Below, piece by piece: positions 38,651-48,401 of a stretch of 64,000 nucleotides of DNA. Both the position numbers and the translations under genes were made by a program. Numbering within the stretch: position 1 is the stretch's first letter; each line of letters starts with the position of its first letter. The notes below the pieces were generated by a model. The model saw nothing but the letters and a program-made list of their open reading frames with translations, made no database searches and was not told the DNA's origin. The stretch spans positions 1-64,000 of the forward strand of contig NZ_PNLB01000006.1 in the NCBI RefSeq assembly GCF_013822795.1, given 5' to 3'. This stretch comes from Phenylobacterium sp. GTDB taxonomy: Bacteria > Pseudomonadota > Alphaproteobacteria > Caulobacterales > Caulobacteraceae.

Positions 38651-39940
38651 TTGCGTGACGGCGGACGCCTCTCCGCAGCCATCGAGATCCTCACCGACGT
38701 CGAGACGCGCCACCGGCCTGTGAAGCTGGCGCTGAAGGCGTGGGGGGATGCGTCTCGTTTTGCTGGATCGAAGGACCGGGCCTGGATCTCCGGGCTGGTG
38801 CTCGACGTCCTGCGCCGCCGCCGGTCGCTGGGCTGGCGGATGGGTGACGACAGCCCGCGGGCCGCAGCCTTCTGCGCCTTGCACGTGCTGTGGAACTGGC
38901 CGGTGGAGCGGATCGCCGAAGCGGCTGGCGATGCGCCGCACGGGCCGGGGCCGCTCAGCGAAGCCGAGCGCGCCGCCCTGGTCCAGCCACGCGATCTGGC
39001 CGATGCGCCGCCGTCGATCCGCGGCGACTATCCCGAGTGGCTGCAGCCGTCGTTCTCGCGGGCGTTTGGCCACGAGGCGGCCCTGGAAGGCGCGATGCTC
39101 TCCGAGCGCGCGCCGGTCGACCTGCGGGTCAACACCTTGAAGACCGACGCCGAGCAGGCGCTGAAGGCCTTGGCGCCGCTGAACGCCGAGCCGACCGGTG
39201 TGCTGCCGAACGCCTTGCGTATCGCAGCCCCTGATCCAAGCCAGCGCAGCCAGTCGCTGGAAGCCGTTCCAGCCTTCTCCAAGGGCTGGTTCGAAGTCCA
39301 GGACCTGGCCTCGCAGATCGCCGCGCAGGCTGCTGGCGACATTGCGGGCAAGCAGGTGCTCGACCTCTGCGCTGGGGGCGGGGGCAAGACCCTGGCCCTG
39401 GCCGCGGCGATGGCCAACAAGGGGCAGATCTACGCCTATGACAGCGAGGCGCGTCGGCTGGCCGATACGGTTCGCCGCTCCGAGCGCGCGGGCGTGCGCA
39501 ACCTGCAGGTTCGCTCGCCGATCTATCCGGACGCCCTGAAGGGCCTCGACGGCAAGATCGATGTCGTCTTCATCGATGCGCCTTGCACCGGCACGGGCGC
39601 TTGGCGCCGGCACCCCGACACCAAGTGGCGGCTGAAGCCGGCGACCCTGGCCCAGCGCACGGCCGACCAGGACGCGGTGCTCGATCACGGCGTCCAGTTC
39701 GTGAAGCCGGGCGGACGGATCGTCTACGTCACCTGTTCGGTGCTGCCCGAGGAGGACGAGGACCGCGTCGCGGCCTTCCTCGAGCGCTGGATGGACTTCC
39801 GGGTGATCCCGGCCACCGCCAATCCGCACCTCGTATCCAATCTCACGGCGGAGGGTTTCCTTCGCCTTTCGCCCCGCAGCTCGGCCACCGACGGCTTCTT
39901 CGTCGCCGTGCTTGAGCGCGCCAAATGGACCCCGCAATGA
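38651..39940 (+). CDS. RsmB/NOP-family RNA (cytosine-5-)-methyltransferase
   Basis: A 429-residue S-adenosylmethionine-dependent rRNA cytosine methyltransferase of the RsmB (Sun/Fmu) group. The N-terminal part is a NusB-like helical RNA-binding region (about 1-130). The catalytic domain has [15 protein letters not shown], the [15 protein letters not shown] motif with the base-releasing Cys, and [12 protein letters not shown] with the nucleophilic Cys. TTG at 38651 is the start used, 15 bases after the MAPEG gene; an uncommon codon, but no better start fits. The end overlaps the guaA ATG (ATGA). Confidence 0.87.
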   Translation: MRDGGRLSAAIEILTDVETRHRPVKLALKAWGDASRFAGSKDRAWISGLVLDVLRRRRSLGWRMGDDSPRAAAFCALHVLWNWPVERIAEAAGDAPHGPGPLSEAERAALVQPRDLADAPPSIRGDYPEWLQPSFSRAFGHEAALEGAMLSERAPVDLRVNTLKTDAEQALKALAPLNAEPTGVLPNALRIAAPDPSQRSQSLEAVPAFSKGWFEVQDLASQIAAQAAGDIAGKQVLDLCAGGGGKTLALAAAMANKGQIYAYDSEARRLADTVRRSERAGVRNLQVRSPIYPDALKGLDGKIDVVFIDAPCTGTGAWRRHPDTKWRLKPATLAQRTADQDAVLDHGVQFVKPGGRIVYVTCSVLPEEDEDRVAAFLERWMDFRVIPATANPHLVSNLTAEGFLRLSPRSSATDGFFVAVLERAKWTPQ

Positions 39941-41496
39941 CCCAATCCGCCCACGAGAAAGTCCTGATCGTCGATTTCGGCAGCCAGGTGACCCAGCTCA
40001 TCGCCCGCCGGGTGCGCGAGAGCGGCGTCTATTGCGAGATCCATCCCTTCGACAAGATCGACGACGTGCTCGGGGGCTTCTCGCCGAAGGCGGTGATCCT
40101 GTCTGGCGGCCCGGCCAGCGTGCACGAGGACGAAAGCCCGGCGGTGACCAAGAAGGTCTTCGAGCTGGGCGTGCCGGTGCTGGGCATTTGCTACGGCGAG
40201 CAGACCATGTGCGCCGAGCTGGGCGGCCGGGTCGAGCCGGGCACCACCCGCGAGTTCGGCCGCGCCGAGATCGAAATCGTCAAGGAAAGCCCGCTGCTGG
40301 ACGGGTTCGGCGGCGTCGGCCATCGCGAAACCGTCTGGATGAGCCACGGCGACAAGGTCACGGCCCTGCCGATGGGCTTCGAGGCGGTTGCGGTGTCGGA
40401 GGGCTCGCCCTTCGCGGTGATCGCCGACGAAGGCCGCCGCTATTACGGCATCCAGTTCCATCCGGAAGTGGCGCACACGCCGCGCGGCGCGCTGATGCTC
40501 CGCAACTTCACCCACAAGATCGCCGGGCTGAAGGGCGACTGGACCATGGCGGCGTTCCGCCAGGAGATGGTTCAGAAGATCCGCGACCAGGTGGGCGAGG
40601 GCAAGGTGATCTGCGGCCTCTCGGGCGGCGTAGACTCCTCGGTGGCCGCGGTTCTGATCCACGAAGCGATCGGCGATCAGCTGACCTGCGTGTTCGTCGA
40701 CACCGGTCTGCTGCGCAAGGATGAGGCCACGCAGGTCGTGACCATGTTCCGCGACCACTACAACATTCCGCTCGTGCACGTTGACGCCGGTGATCTTTTC
40801 CTCGGCGAGCTGGCCGGGGTCTCGGACCCCGAGACCAAGCGCAAGACGATCGGCCGCCTGTTCATCGACGTCTTCGATAAGGAAGCGGCCAAGATCGACG
40901 GGGCCAACTTCCTCGCCCAGGGCACGCTTTATCCCGACGTGATCGAAAGCGTCTCGGCGCGCGGCGGCCCGTCGGCGGTGATCAAGAGCCACCACAATGT
41001 CGGCGGTCTGCCCGACTACATGAAGCTCAAGCTGGTCGAGCCGCTGCGCGAACTGTTCAAGGACGAGGTGCGGGTGCTCGGCGTCGAGCTGGGCCTGCCG
41101 CCGCAGTTCGTCGGCCGCCATCCGTTCCCCGGCCCGGGTTTGGCCATCCGCATTCCGGGCGAGATCACCCGGGAAAAGGTCGCCGTTCTGCAGCAGGCCG
41201 ACGCCATCTATCTCGACGAAATCCGCAAGGCTGGGCTCTACGACAGCATCTGGCAGGCGTTCGCCGTATTGCTGCCGGTTAAGACGGTAGGGGTGATGGG
41301 CGACGCCCGTACCTACGAGGACGTTCTGGCCCTGCGGGCCGTCACCTCAACCGACGGGATGACGGCGGACTTCTTTGAATTTCCTTGGGAAGTTCTCGGC
41401 CGCTGCGCCACGCGGATCATCAACGAGGTCCGCGGCGTCAACCGCGTCGTCTATGACGTGACGTCGAAGCCGCCCGGCACGATCGAGTGGGAATAG
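39937..41496 (+). CDS. guaA: GMP synthase (glutamine-hydrolysing)
   Basis: GuaA converts XMP to GMP using ATP and glutamine, following GuaB. The 519-residue enzyme has an N-terminal class-I glutamine amidotransferase (Cys in LGICYGEQT, His/Glu in [11 protein letters not shown]), the ATP-pyrophosphatase P-loop [13 protein letters not shown], and the C-terminal dimerisation domain ([11 protein letters not shown]; final KPPGTIEWE). The ATG at 39937 overlaps the methyltransferase stop; an ATG at 39925 would add four residues. A hairpin follows the stop codon. Confidence 0.97.
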   Translation: MTQSAHEKVLIVDFGSQVTQLIARRVRESGVYCEIHPFDKIDDVLGGFSPKAVILSGGPASVHEDESPAVTKKVFELGVPVLGICYGEQTMCAELGGRVEPGTTREFGRAEIEIVKESPLLDGFGGVGHRETVWMSHGDKVTALPMGFEAVAVSEGSPFAVIADEGRRYYGIQFHPEVAHTPRGALMLRNFTHKIAGLKGDWTMAAFRQEMVQKIRDQVGEGKVICGLSGGVDSSVAAVLIHEAIGDQLTCVFVDTGLLRKDEATQVVTMFRDHYNIPLVHVDAGDLFLGELAGVSDPETKRKTIGRLFIDVFDKEAAKIDGANFLAQGTLYPDVIESVSARGGPSAVIKSHHNVGGLPDYMKLKLVEPLRELFKDEVRVLGVELGLPPQFVGRHPFPGPGLAIRIPGEITREKVAVLQQADAIYLDEIRKAGLYDSIWQAFAVLLPVKTVGVMGDARTYEDVLALRAVTSTDGMTADFFEFPWEVLGRCATRIINEVRGVNRVVYDVTSKPPGTIEWE

Positions 41497-41521
41497 CGGG
41501 CTAGCGGCAGGTTTAGCCCGC
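41496..41521 (+). terminator. Hairpin between convergent guaA and lipase-like gene
   Basis: A perfect 8-base-pair inverted repeat (GCGGGCTA / TAGCCCGC) with a 10-base loop begins at the last base of the guaA stop codon. No T-run follows on either strand. It sits between convergent genes and may stop transcription from both sides. Confidence 0.5.
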
Positions 41522-41541
41522 CGCCTTCCACAAAGGCGCCG

Positions 41542-43722
41542 TCAGCTGGGTTTCGACCAGGTCGAGAGGATGACCTCCCGTTCGGCCTGGTCGTCGTTCT
41601 GCAGGGTCAGCGTCCAGGTCGCCTGGGCGACCGAACGCGCGGCGTAGATCGATCGGAAGAGCTGGCCGGCTGCGGGCGTGTCCTTGAGGTTCGCGCCCAC
41701 GATGGCGCCCTTGTCGTCGCTCACGGTCGCCGAGACCATGCTGCCTGCGATGAAGGTCATGCCGAAGTCGCTCGCCGCCTTGACCGGGACGTCGACCTTC
41801 AGGGTCTGGCCGGGCGCCAGCTTCACGATCTTCGAAAAGTCCGGCGTGAAGACGTCCGTCCGTTCGGCCGCGTCGAAGCCGAAGGTCGTGGCTTCGAGCG
41901 CCGAGAGCTTGATCGGCGTCTGCTTGGCCGGGCCGATCGCGACGCGCGGCTTCACGAACGAGGAGAAGCCCTCAGCGTCGGCCATTTCGGTGTGCAGCGC
42001 GCTGGTCAGCTCGGTGTCGGTGATGGCCCACGTCGCCGACGGCACGGTCACCACGCCATCGTTCTCGTCGTACATGTAGCAGACGGCGGGCAGGGGATTT
42101 CCGGCGAGCACCGAGAACTCCACCCCTTTGCGTTCGGTATGAACGGCGTTGAATTCGGCGACCACGCTCGGCCGCAGCTCGCGCAGGGCGTCCATCGACC
42201 GTCCCGCAGTTTCCAGCGGCGCGCTGATGATGTCCGCGCAGCGGCTGCCCATGTTCGGCGTGCCGAGCATGACGAGGTGCGCGACCTGTGGTTTGCCGTC
42301 CGGATAGGTCGGCATGGTCGCGTGGATGTAGCGCCGGCTGATCAGACCGCCCATCGAATGAGCGACGATATCGACATGCCAGGCGTTGCGGTCTTGCTGG
42401 GCGTACTTGACGTACAGGCCGAGCTCGATGGCGTTCTGGACGATCGTGTTGGTTGGCTCGGTGTTGGCGAGTTCCTCGCCGGTGTGCATCCGGCCATGCT
42501 CGGGCTTCTGACCGACCGGGAACGCCTTCCAGTCGTAGGAGTGGCTGGTGGTCAGGATGTTCTGCCAGCTCTCCCAGGCTGTCCAGTTCGACCAGAGGCC
42601 GTGCACGAGCACGAGCGGCTTGGGGGCCACCTTCAGGTTCTGGGTCTTGTCGTCGACCTTCTTTCCGGCGTCTTCGAGCTCGGTCTTGATGCGCTGGGTC
42701 AATCTGGGGCGTCCGTCGTCGTACCAGGCGTAGCCGGAGGAATCCCACTTGAACGACACCTCGCGCTGTTCGCCGGCGGGAACCTCGACGGAGGCTTCCT
42801 CCAGTAAGCCGTCCGGCTTTGCGCCGTCCCACTTGTCGCCCTTGTAGGTGTCGCGGAACTTGATCGTGGCGAACTTGTCCTCGGCGCCGTCGTTGGCGAC
42901 GGTGGCGGTGATCCGGACGATGTTGCCGTCGACCGTGCCCTTCTGTTCGGAGATCTCCTGCCAGGCCTCCCAGGTCGGGAAGCGCATGTCCTCGAACTTG
43001 ACGTCGACCAGCCGCAGGTCGCCGCCGCAGCGGCGCAGGTTCCACTTCAGGGTTTCGGTCACGCCGTAGGCCGAGACCGTGTGGCTGCCGGTCAGCCGGT
43101 CGGCGTCGGGGGAGGAGGCGCGATCCGCGCCGCTGCTCGAGAAGGAATAGCCCTGGATCGTCGTAGGCAGGCCAGCGATCGACTGGTTCGCGCCCTGCTT
43201 GGCCGTGCACTGGCCGCTGTAGCTCGAAGAGTCCGAGCCCGAAACGGTCCCTTCTATCTCCGGCAGCTTGACGCTGACGCTGTAGGTTCCGTCCGAGTCC
43301 ACGCCGACATGGACGTCGGCCTCCAGCCCGGCGCCAGTCCCTCGGGTCTCGCTCTTGCTGACGAAGGAGCCGGACATGGCCCGCGGCGTTCGCTCGTGCG
43401 GGCAGACATACTTGTCCTGGGCGGACTTGGTCTCGGAGGAGACGGAACTCAGGCTGATGTTCGCGCGGGCCAGGCTGAGCTCCGGCTCAGGCGCAGGACG
43501 GACCGAAACCTGCGCGCTGTAGTTCGAGGTCATCGACCAGTTGGTCGTCTCCGTGCCCTTGCCGGTGACGCGCTGCTCGGTCTTGGCGTCGCTGTTAGCT
43601 TGGTCGCGCGTGTACTGAACGGTCCCGGCCCAGCCGCTAGCGCAGGCGGCCGCCTCAGCGCTCAGCGGGACGGCCGTGGTCGACAGTAGCGATCCGATCG
43701 CGAGCAGCGGCAGAACACGCAA
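41542..43722 (-). CDS. Secreted lipase/esterase-like alpha/beta hydrolase
   Basis: A 726-residue exported protein. Signal peptide MRVLPLLAIGSLLSTTAVPL..AEA is followed by about 230 residues of Ser/Thr-rich beta structure with paired Cys, a CARDB-like beta domain (about 255-350, VRITATVANDGAEDKFATIKF), and an alpha/beta-hydrolase domain from about 365. There PLVLVHGLWSNW is the oxyanion region, Ser456 lies in the elbow VAHSMGGL, and YDENDGVV and SALHTEM provide probable Asp and His. A C-terminal beta region completes it. Substrate unknown; the fold suits lipids or esters. It is divergent from the subtilase autotransporter gene. Confidence 0.85.
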   Translation of the reverse strand: MRVLPLLAIGSLLSTTAVPLSAEAAACASGWAGTVQYTRDQANSDAKTEQRVTGKGTETTNWSMTSNYSAQVSVRPAPEPELSLARANISLSSVSSETKSAQDKYVCPHERTPRAMSGSFVSKSETRGTGAGLEADVHVGVDSDGTYSVSVKLPEIEGTVSGSDSSSYSGQCTAKQGANQSIAGLPTTIQGYSFSSSGADRASSPDADRLTGSHTVSAYGVTETLKWNLRRCGGDLRLVDVKFEDMRFPTWEAWQEISEQKGTVDGNIVRITATVANDGAEDKFATIKFRDTYKGDKWDGAKPDGLLEEASVEVPAGEQREVSFKWDSSGYAWYDDGRPRLTQRIKTELEDAGKKVDDKTQNLKVAPKPLVLVHGLWSNWTAWESWQNILTTSHSYDWKAFPVGQKPEHGRMHTGEELANTEPTNTIVQNAIELGLYVKYAQQDRNAWHVDIVAHSMGGLISRRYIHATMPTYPDGKPQVAHLVMLGTPNMGSRCADIISAPLETAGRSMDALRELRPSVVAEFNAVHTERKGVEFSVLAGNPLPAVCYMYDENDGVVTVPSATWAITDTELTSALHTEMADAEGFSSFVKPRVAIGPAKQTPIKLSALEATTFGFDAAERTDVFTPDFSKIVKLAPGQTLKVDVPVKAASDFGMTFIAGSMVSATVSDDKGAIVGANLKDTPAAGQLFRSIYAARSVAQATWTLTLQNDDQAEREVILSTWSKPS

Positions 43723-43867
43723 GACGATCCTCCAGGGTTGCGTGTCGGAGCCATCCCGCAGGCGGCCCGGAAGCTGAAGCAGGGTTCTACGAAGGCGGCG
43801 ATCGGTGGGACGAAACCGCTCGGAGCCGCCGACCGGGAGGCGAACGAGACGGCGACGCGCCGCATGA

Positions 43868-43888
43868 AATTCGCTCAGTGCGCGAATT
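43868..43888. promoter_or_regulatory. Palindrome in the divergent promoter region of the lipase and autotransporter genes
   Basis: AATTCGC-N7-GCGAATT is a perfect inverted repeat of two 7-base arms in the 250-base region between the two divergent starts (43722 and 43973). Its size and symmetry suit a dimeric regulator. A further GAATTC follows at 43905. The rest of the interval holds no gene that I can support. Confidence 0.4.
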
Positions 43889-43972
43889 AATCACGATCCT
43901 GAGTTGAATTCACTCGCGCGCTGGCGCAAGCGGGGGCGCTCCGGCCGCTGGCGCCGGATGTGGGGGATGGGG

Positions 43973-46669
43973 ATGACCAAACTGCGCCGTAGCGTCCTGG
44001 CGACGCTGATGCTTTCGACGTGCCTGGCGACCGCCGCCACAGCCCAGGAGTGGGGCGACCCTACCGTCTATCAAACCGACGAGTTCTGGATGACCTGGGG
44101 CTTGCCGATGATCAACGCCGACTATGCCTACGCGCAGGGCGTGGACGGCAGCGGGGTCAAGGTCGGGGTGGTCGACAGCGGCATCACGGTCAGCTCGGAG
44201 CTCAGGGGACAGGTCGCGGGCGGCTACGACTATGTGCTTGAAAGTCCTGTGCTGGTCGATCCCAGCTGGCACGGCACACCAGTGTCGTCGATCATTGTCG
44301 GGCGGCGGGACGGCGTCGGCATGCACGGCGTGGCGCCGGGCGCCCAGGTGGTGAACGCGCGGATACTCGACGAAGAGGGCTGGATGACCTCGCCGCCGAT
44401 CGTCGCGCGAGCCTGGAACGACCTGCTTGATCAGGGCGTACGCATCATCAACAACAGTTGGGGCGCCATCGAGGACGCCGCCACGGATTTCACGGCGCTC
44501 GACGTTGAGCGGATGAACCCGGAGCTTGTCGCCGGCGCGCGCTCGTCCGTGGACCGCGGCGCATTGATGATCTTCATCACCCATAACAACGCCATGGATC
44601 AGGCGAACATCGAATCTGCCTACCCGTACTATTTCCCGGAGTTGGAGCGCGGCTGGCTGGCCGTGACCGCCGTGGGCTTCAGCGGTGATCTGGCCTCCTA
44701 CGCCAACGCCTGCGGCGTGGCGATGAACTGGTGCCTGGCGGCGCCGGGCGGCGATATAAGGGTCGATGGGTTCGGCGTTACCCTGCAGACGCCGGACGAT
44801 CAGATCGTGGGAGGCGAGGGCACCAGCTTCGCCGCGCCCTACGTTTCCGGCGCCGCGGCGCTGGTCTGGCAGAAGTTTCCCCATTTCACGACGGACCAAG
44901 TCCGTCAGACGTTGCTGGGCACAGCCACGGACATTGGCGCGCCGGGCGTGGACGATGTCTACGGCTACGGGCTGTTGAACGCCGGCAAGGCCGTCGGCGG
45001 CCCGGGGCGTTTCGATTGGGGCGATTTCGTCGTCGCCCAGCCCGGCGGCGTGAGCAACTGGCTCAACGACATCGCCGGCGACGGCGGGCTGACCAAGCAG
45101 GGCGACGGGACGCTCGTCCTCTATGGGGACAGCAGCTATGCGGGCCGGACGCAGGTGCTGGGGGGAACGCTCGTCGTGCAGGGCTCTATTGCGTCTGAGG
45201 CCTTCGTCGGCGAGCGGGGAGGGCTGAGCGGGGTGGGAACGATCTACGGCTCGGTCCGCAATGAGGGGCGCCTCGGTGGCGAGGCGGGGCCGCTGACAGT
45301 CACCGGCGACCTCGAGCTTGCGCCGAGCAGCCGCGTTCTGGCGGCGATGGGCCCGATGGGGGCGATCAACAGCATTTCCGTCGGCGGCGCGGTGCGGATC
45401 GAGGGCGGCGTGGTGGAGACGCAGTTGACGCCGGGCCTCTACCGCAACTCGTACACGCAGAGTGTCGTGACCGCCGACGGCGGCGTGAGCGGCGCCTTCG
45501 CCGCGGTGGAAGGCGCGAAGACGGCGTTCCTGTCGACCTCGCTCAGCTACCAGGACGGCGCCGTGAACCTGACGCTGCGGCGGCTGGCGTTTGATGACGC
45601 CTCGGTCTGCACGGGCGGCAATCAATGCGCTGTCGCGGGCGCCATCGAGCGCGGCTTGGTCGCCGGAGACGAGGGCTTTATCGCCGGGGCGGCTGGTTTG
45701 CAGCACGCGGACGTGGCGGCCGCCCGCCGCAGCTTCGCGTCGCTGTCCGCACAGGCCTATGGCTCGCTGGCCGCGCTGGCGCTGAACGGGGACGGCGGGA
45801 TCGAGCCGGCGCTGGGCCGCCGGCTGGGTGATGGCGGCGAGCCTGGAACGTGGATGCGCGCGCAAGCCGGATGGGGACGCCTGGACGGTGACCAGGACGC
45901 GTCGGGCGCAGATCACCGCCGGGGCGGCGTCGCGGCTGGGCGCGACTGGCGGTTGACGCCGGAGCTGATCGCCGGGGTCAGCTTTGGGTATGACGATCTC
46001 ACCGCCGAGTTCGACGACTTCGGCGCTCGGGGCAAGGTCCAGGCCTACGAGGCGGCGGCCTACGGGCGGGTCGAACGCGGTCGGTTCGGCGTCGGAGGCT
46101 GGCTGAGCTATGGACGGCTGGACAGTACGATGCGGCGGGAGCTGGCGCTGGCCGACGAAACCCGCCTGGCCTGGTCGAAGTACGATGGGACTCGGGCGAT
46201 GGCCTTTGCAGAGGCCGCCTATGACCTGGACGTGGCCGGAGCGATGGTCAGCCCGCTGGCGTCGCTGCGCTATGGCCGGATCGACCAGGGCGGTTTCACC
46301 GAACGTGGCGGCGAGGGGCTGGGCCTGGTCGCGCAGGACATGACGCTGGAGAGCTGGCGAACAGGACTGGGCGTGCGGGCGGCGGCGGACCTGCAGACCG
46401 CGCGTAGCGCGACCCGGATCGAAGGGCAAGCGGTGTGGCTGCACGAACTGGGCGATGAACAGGCGGCGATCGACGCGGCCTTCACGGGCGCCTCCGGCGC
46501 GGGTTTCACGTCCCGCAGCGTGGCGTTGGATCGCGACAGTCTTTCGTTCGGGATGGCGGTGACGACCCGGGTGGGCAAGGCTGGCGAGCTGTTCGCCAGC
46601 TTCGATACGCGCCTTGCCAAGAGCGACAGCGCCCAGAGCGCCGCCGCCGGCCTGCGGTTCAGCTGGTAG
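43973..46669 (+). CDS. Subtilisin-like autotransporter serine protease
   Basis: An 898-residue type Va autotransporter. The signal peptide is MTKLRRSVLATLMLSTCLATAATA. The S8 protease domain has Asp68 (VGVVDSGI), His100 (SWHGTPVSS) and Ser285 (GEGTSFAAPYVSGAA). A passenger stem contains an autotransporter-associated beta repeat (LTKQGDGTLVLYGDSSYAG), and the C-terminal ~270 residues form the barrel ending in FSW. ATG at 43973 has a GGGGGATGGGG stretch upstream and starts the signal peptide; an earlier TTG at 43904 would add 23 basic residues. Processes or sheds surface proteins; substrate unknown. TamAB, also in this window, could assist its assembly. The end overlaps the lrp gene by 11 bases. 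Confidence 0.93.
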   Translation: MTKLRRSVLATLMLSTCLATAATAQEWGDPTVYQTDEFWMTWGLPMINADYAYAQGVDGSGVKVGVVDSGITVSSELRGQVAGGYDYVLESPVLVDPSWHGTPVSSIIVGRRDGVGMHGVAPGAQVVNARILDEEGWMTSPPIVARAWNDLLDQGVRIINNSWGAIEDAATDFTALDVERMNPELVAGARSSVDRGALMIFITHNNAMDQANIESAYPYYFPELERGWLAVTAVGFSGDLASYANACGVAMNWCLAAPGGDIRVDGFGVTLQTPDDQIVGGEGTSFAAPYVSGAAALVWQKFPHFTTDQVRQTLLGTATDIGAPGVDDVYGYGLLNAGKAVGGPGRFDWGDFVVAQPGGVSNWLNDIAGDGGLTKQGDGTLVLYGDSSYAGRTQVLGGTLVVQGSIASEAFVGERGGLSGVGTIYGSVRNEGRLGGEAGPLTVTGDLELAPSSRVLAAMGPMGAINSISVGGAVRIEGGVVETQLTPGLYRNSYTQSVVTADGGVSGAFAAVEGAKTAFLSTSLSYQDGAVNLTLRRLAFDDASVCTGGNQCAVAGAIERGLVAGDEGFIAGAAGLQHADVAAARRSFASLSAQAYGSLAALALNGDGGIEPALGRRLGDGGEPGTWMRAQAGWGRLDGDQDASGADHRRGGVAAGRDWRLTPELIAGVSFGYDDLTAEFDDFGARGKVQAYEAAAYGRVERGRFGVGGWLSYGRLDSTMRRELALADETRLAWSKYDGTRAMAFAEAAYDLDVAGAMVSPLASLRYGRIDQGGFTERGGEGLGLVAQDMTLESWRTGLGVRAAADLQTARSATRIEGQAVWLHELGDEQAAIDAAFTGASGAGFTSRSVALDRDSLSFGMAVTTRVGKAGELFASFDTRLAKSDSAQSAAAGLRFSW

Positions 46670-47135
46670 GTTTACGGCGCGCGGGGCGCTGCTGGAGGAC
46701 GTTGCGCATCGCCAGGCTGGAGTGGATGCGGGCGACGCCCGGCAACCGCGAGAGGATGTCGGTGTGGATCGCCTCGTAGTCGGCCGTGCTCGCGCCGGAG
46801 ACCCGCAGGATGTAGTCGACGTCGCCGGTCATCAGGTAGCACTCCTCGATCTCGGGGTGCTCGCGCACGGCGGCCTCGAAACGGCGCAGATATTCCTCGG
46901 TCTGCTTTTCGAGGGTCAGGCGCACGATGGCGATGATCCGCTCTTCGGTGTCCGGCGCGGCGACGATGGCGGTGTAGCCGCGGATGACGCCGCGTTCCTC
47001 CAGCATGCGGATACGGCGCAGGCAGGCCGAGGCCGAGAGCCCGACCTCGGCCGCCAGTTCGCTGTTGGGCCGGCGGCCGTCCAGACGCAGGAGTCGGATC
47101 AGGCTGCGATCGGTATCGTCCAGGGCGATGGTCAT
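46659..47135 (-). CDS. Lrp/AsnC-family transcriptional regulator
   Basis: A 158-residue Lrp-type regulator. The N-terminal helix-turn-helix is LDDTDRSLIRLLRLDGRRPN and SELAAEVGLSASACLRRIRM; the C-terminal RAM ligand-binding domain spans about 65-145 (IAIVRLTLEKQTEEYL; YLMTGDVDYILRV). It is divergent from alr-dadA-ridA, so it most likely senses alanine or a related amino acid and activates their catabolism, as DadR-like Lrp proteins do. That role is inferred from position. A 23-base palindrome lies between the two genes. Confidence 0.9.
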   Translation of the reverse strand: MTIALDDTDRSLIRLLRLDGRRPNSELAAEVGLSASACLRRIRMLEERGVIRGYTAIVAAPDTEERIIAIVRLTLEKQTEEYLRRFEAAVREHPEIEECYLMTGDVDYILRVSGASTADYEAIHTDILSRLPGVARIHSSLAMRNVLQQRPARRKPTS

Positions 47136-47175
47136 GTATTGCTTGGCCGTGCAAGATTGGTGCGCAAGTCGCTTG

Positions 47176-47198
47176 ATTGTCGCTGATCATACGACAAT
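47176..47198. promoter_or_regulatory. Candidate Lrp operator before alr-dadA-ridA
   Basis: ATTGTCG-N9-CGACAAT is a perfect inverted repeat with a palindromic TGATCA at its centre, placed in the 126-base gap between the divergent lrp and alr genes. Nearby CAAG/CTTG repeats (47150-47175) may be further half-sites. Lrp-family proteins commonly bind such spaced palindromes. Confidence 0.5.
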
Positions 47199-47261
47199 GA
47201 GACGAAACGTTCGAATAATCTTCGAGTAGCCTCTACCGCGCCGACAGACGGGAGGCGAGGG

Positions 47262-48401
47262 ATGGCGAGTTTTCAAGATCCGGCCGAGGCCCTGGCGGGC
47301 GGGCGCCTGACCATCGACCTTGCCGCCTTGCGCGCGAACTATGCGCTGATCGCCGCCCGCGCAGCGCCCGCCCGCGCCGCTGCCGTCGTGAAGGCCGAGG
47401 CTTATGGATTGGGCGCGGCCCGCGTCGCGCAAACGCTGGCGCAGGCCGGCTGCCGCGATTTCTTCGTCGCCATGATCGCCGAGGCCCTGGACCTCGCCCC
47501 GCAGGTCCCGGCCGACGCGCGGATCTACGTTCTGAACGGGTTACCGCCCGGCGCGGAAGCGGCCTGCGCCGCAGCCGGTGTCGTGCCGGTGCTGAATTCC
47601 CTCGGCCAGGTCGCGCGCTGGCGGGCCGAGGCCCGGCGCCGCGGCGCGCGGTTGCCAGGCGTAATCCAGGTCGACAGCGGCATGTCGCGGCTGGGCCTGG
47701 CCCCCAGCGACATCGACGACCTGCCCACAGACCTGAACGACGATGTCGAGGTGGTGCTGGTGATGAGCCATCTGGCCTGTGGCGACACGCCGGGCGCGGC
47801 GGCGAACCAGGAGCAGTTGGCGCGCTTTGAGGCGCTGGCTGATCGCATCGGCCCTGGCCTGCCGCGCTCGCTTGCCAATTCGGCCGGCGTGTTTATCGCC
47901 TCGGAGTTCCGGCAGGACCTCGTGCGGCCGGGGCTGGCGCTCTACGGCGCGGCGCCGATCGAAGGCGTGGCGAGCCCTGTGCTGCCGGTCCTGCGGTTGG
48001 ACGCCAAGGTGATCCAACTGCGGACGGTGGAGGCCGGGGCCGGCGTCGGCTACGGCCTGACCTATGTCGCGAGCACGCGGCGGCGGCTGGCGACGGTGAG
48101 CATCGGCTATGCGGACGGTTGGCCGCGGCGGCTCGGCGGCCGGGCGGCCGCCTACTTCGGCGATGTGCGCCTGCCGATCGTCGGACGGGTGTCGATGGAC
48201 AGCATGACCCTGGACGTCAGCGACCTGCCGGAGGGGGCGTTGGACGAAGGCGACTTCGTCGAGCTGATCGGCCCGCATCAGACGTTGGAAGCGGTCGCCG
48301 AGGCGGCCGAGACCATCGCCTATGAAATCCTGACCGGGCTGGGGAAGCGCTTCTCGCGCACCTACCTGACCCATGACGCGCGCGTGGAGATCGACGCATG
48401 A
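47262..48401 (+). CDS. alr: Alanine racemase (catabolic context)
   Basis: A pyridoxal-phosphate enzyme interconverting L- and D-alanine, 379 residues. The cofactor Lys44 lies in [12 protein letters not shown], the second catalytic Tyr264 in [10 protein letters not shown], and [12 protein letters not shown] and [10 protein letters not shown] are family motifs. Start ATG has GGAGGCGAGG upstream. It overlaps dadA by four bases (ATGA). With dadA downstream it likely feeds L-alanine into D-alanine oxidation (the role usually called dadX), although D-alanine supply for the wall is also possible if it is the only racemase. Confidence 0.95.
   Translation: MASFQDPAEALAGGRLTIDLAALRANYALIAARAAPARAAAVVKAEAYGLGAARVAQTLAQAGCRDFFVAMIAEALDLAPQVPADARIYVLNGLPPGAEAACAAAGVVPVLNSLGQVARWRAEARRRGARLPGVIQVDSGMSRLGLAPSDIDDLPTDLNDDVEVVLVMSHLACGDTPGAAANQEQLARFEALADRIGPGLPRSLANSAGVFIASEFRQDLVRPGLALYGAAPIEGVASPVLPVLRLDAKVIQLRTVEAGAGVGYGLTYVASTRRRLATVSIGYADGWPRRLGGRAAAYFGDVRLPIVGRVSMDSMTLDVSDLPEGALDEGDFVELIGPHQTLEAVAEAAETIAYEILTGLGKRFSRTYLTHDARVEIDA

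Noticed and set aside
43910..46444. 844-codon open frame antisense to the autotransporter gene, and similar long antisense frames at 56979-59489, 36750-38192, 62101-63543 and 8251-9702
   Set aside because: GC-rich third-position bias removes stop codons on the opposite strand of real genes. The translations are His/Arg/Asp-rich, have no domain, and lie opposite firmly identified genes.
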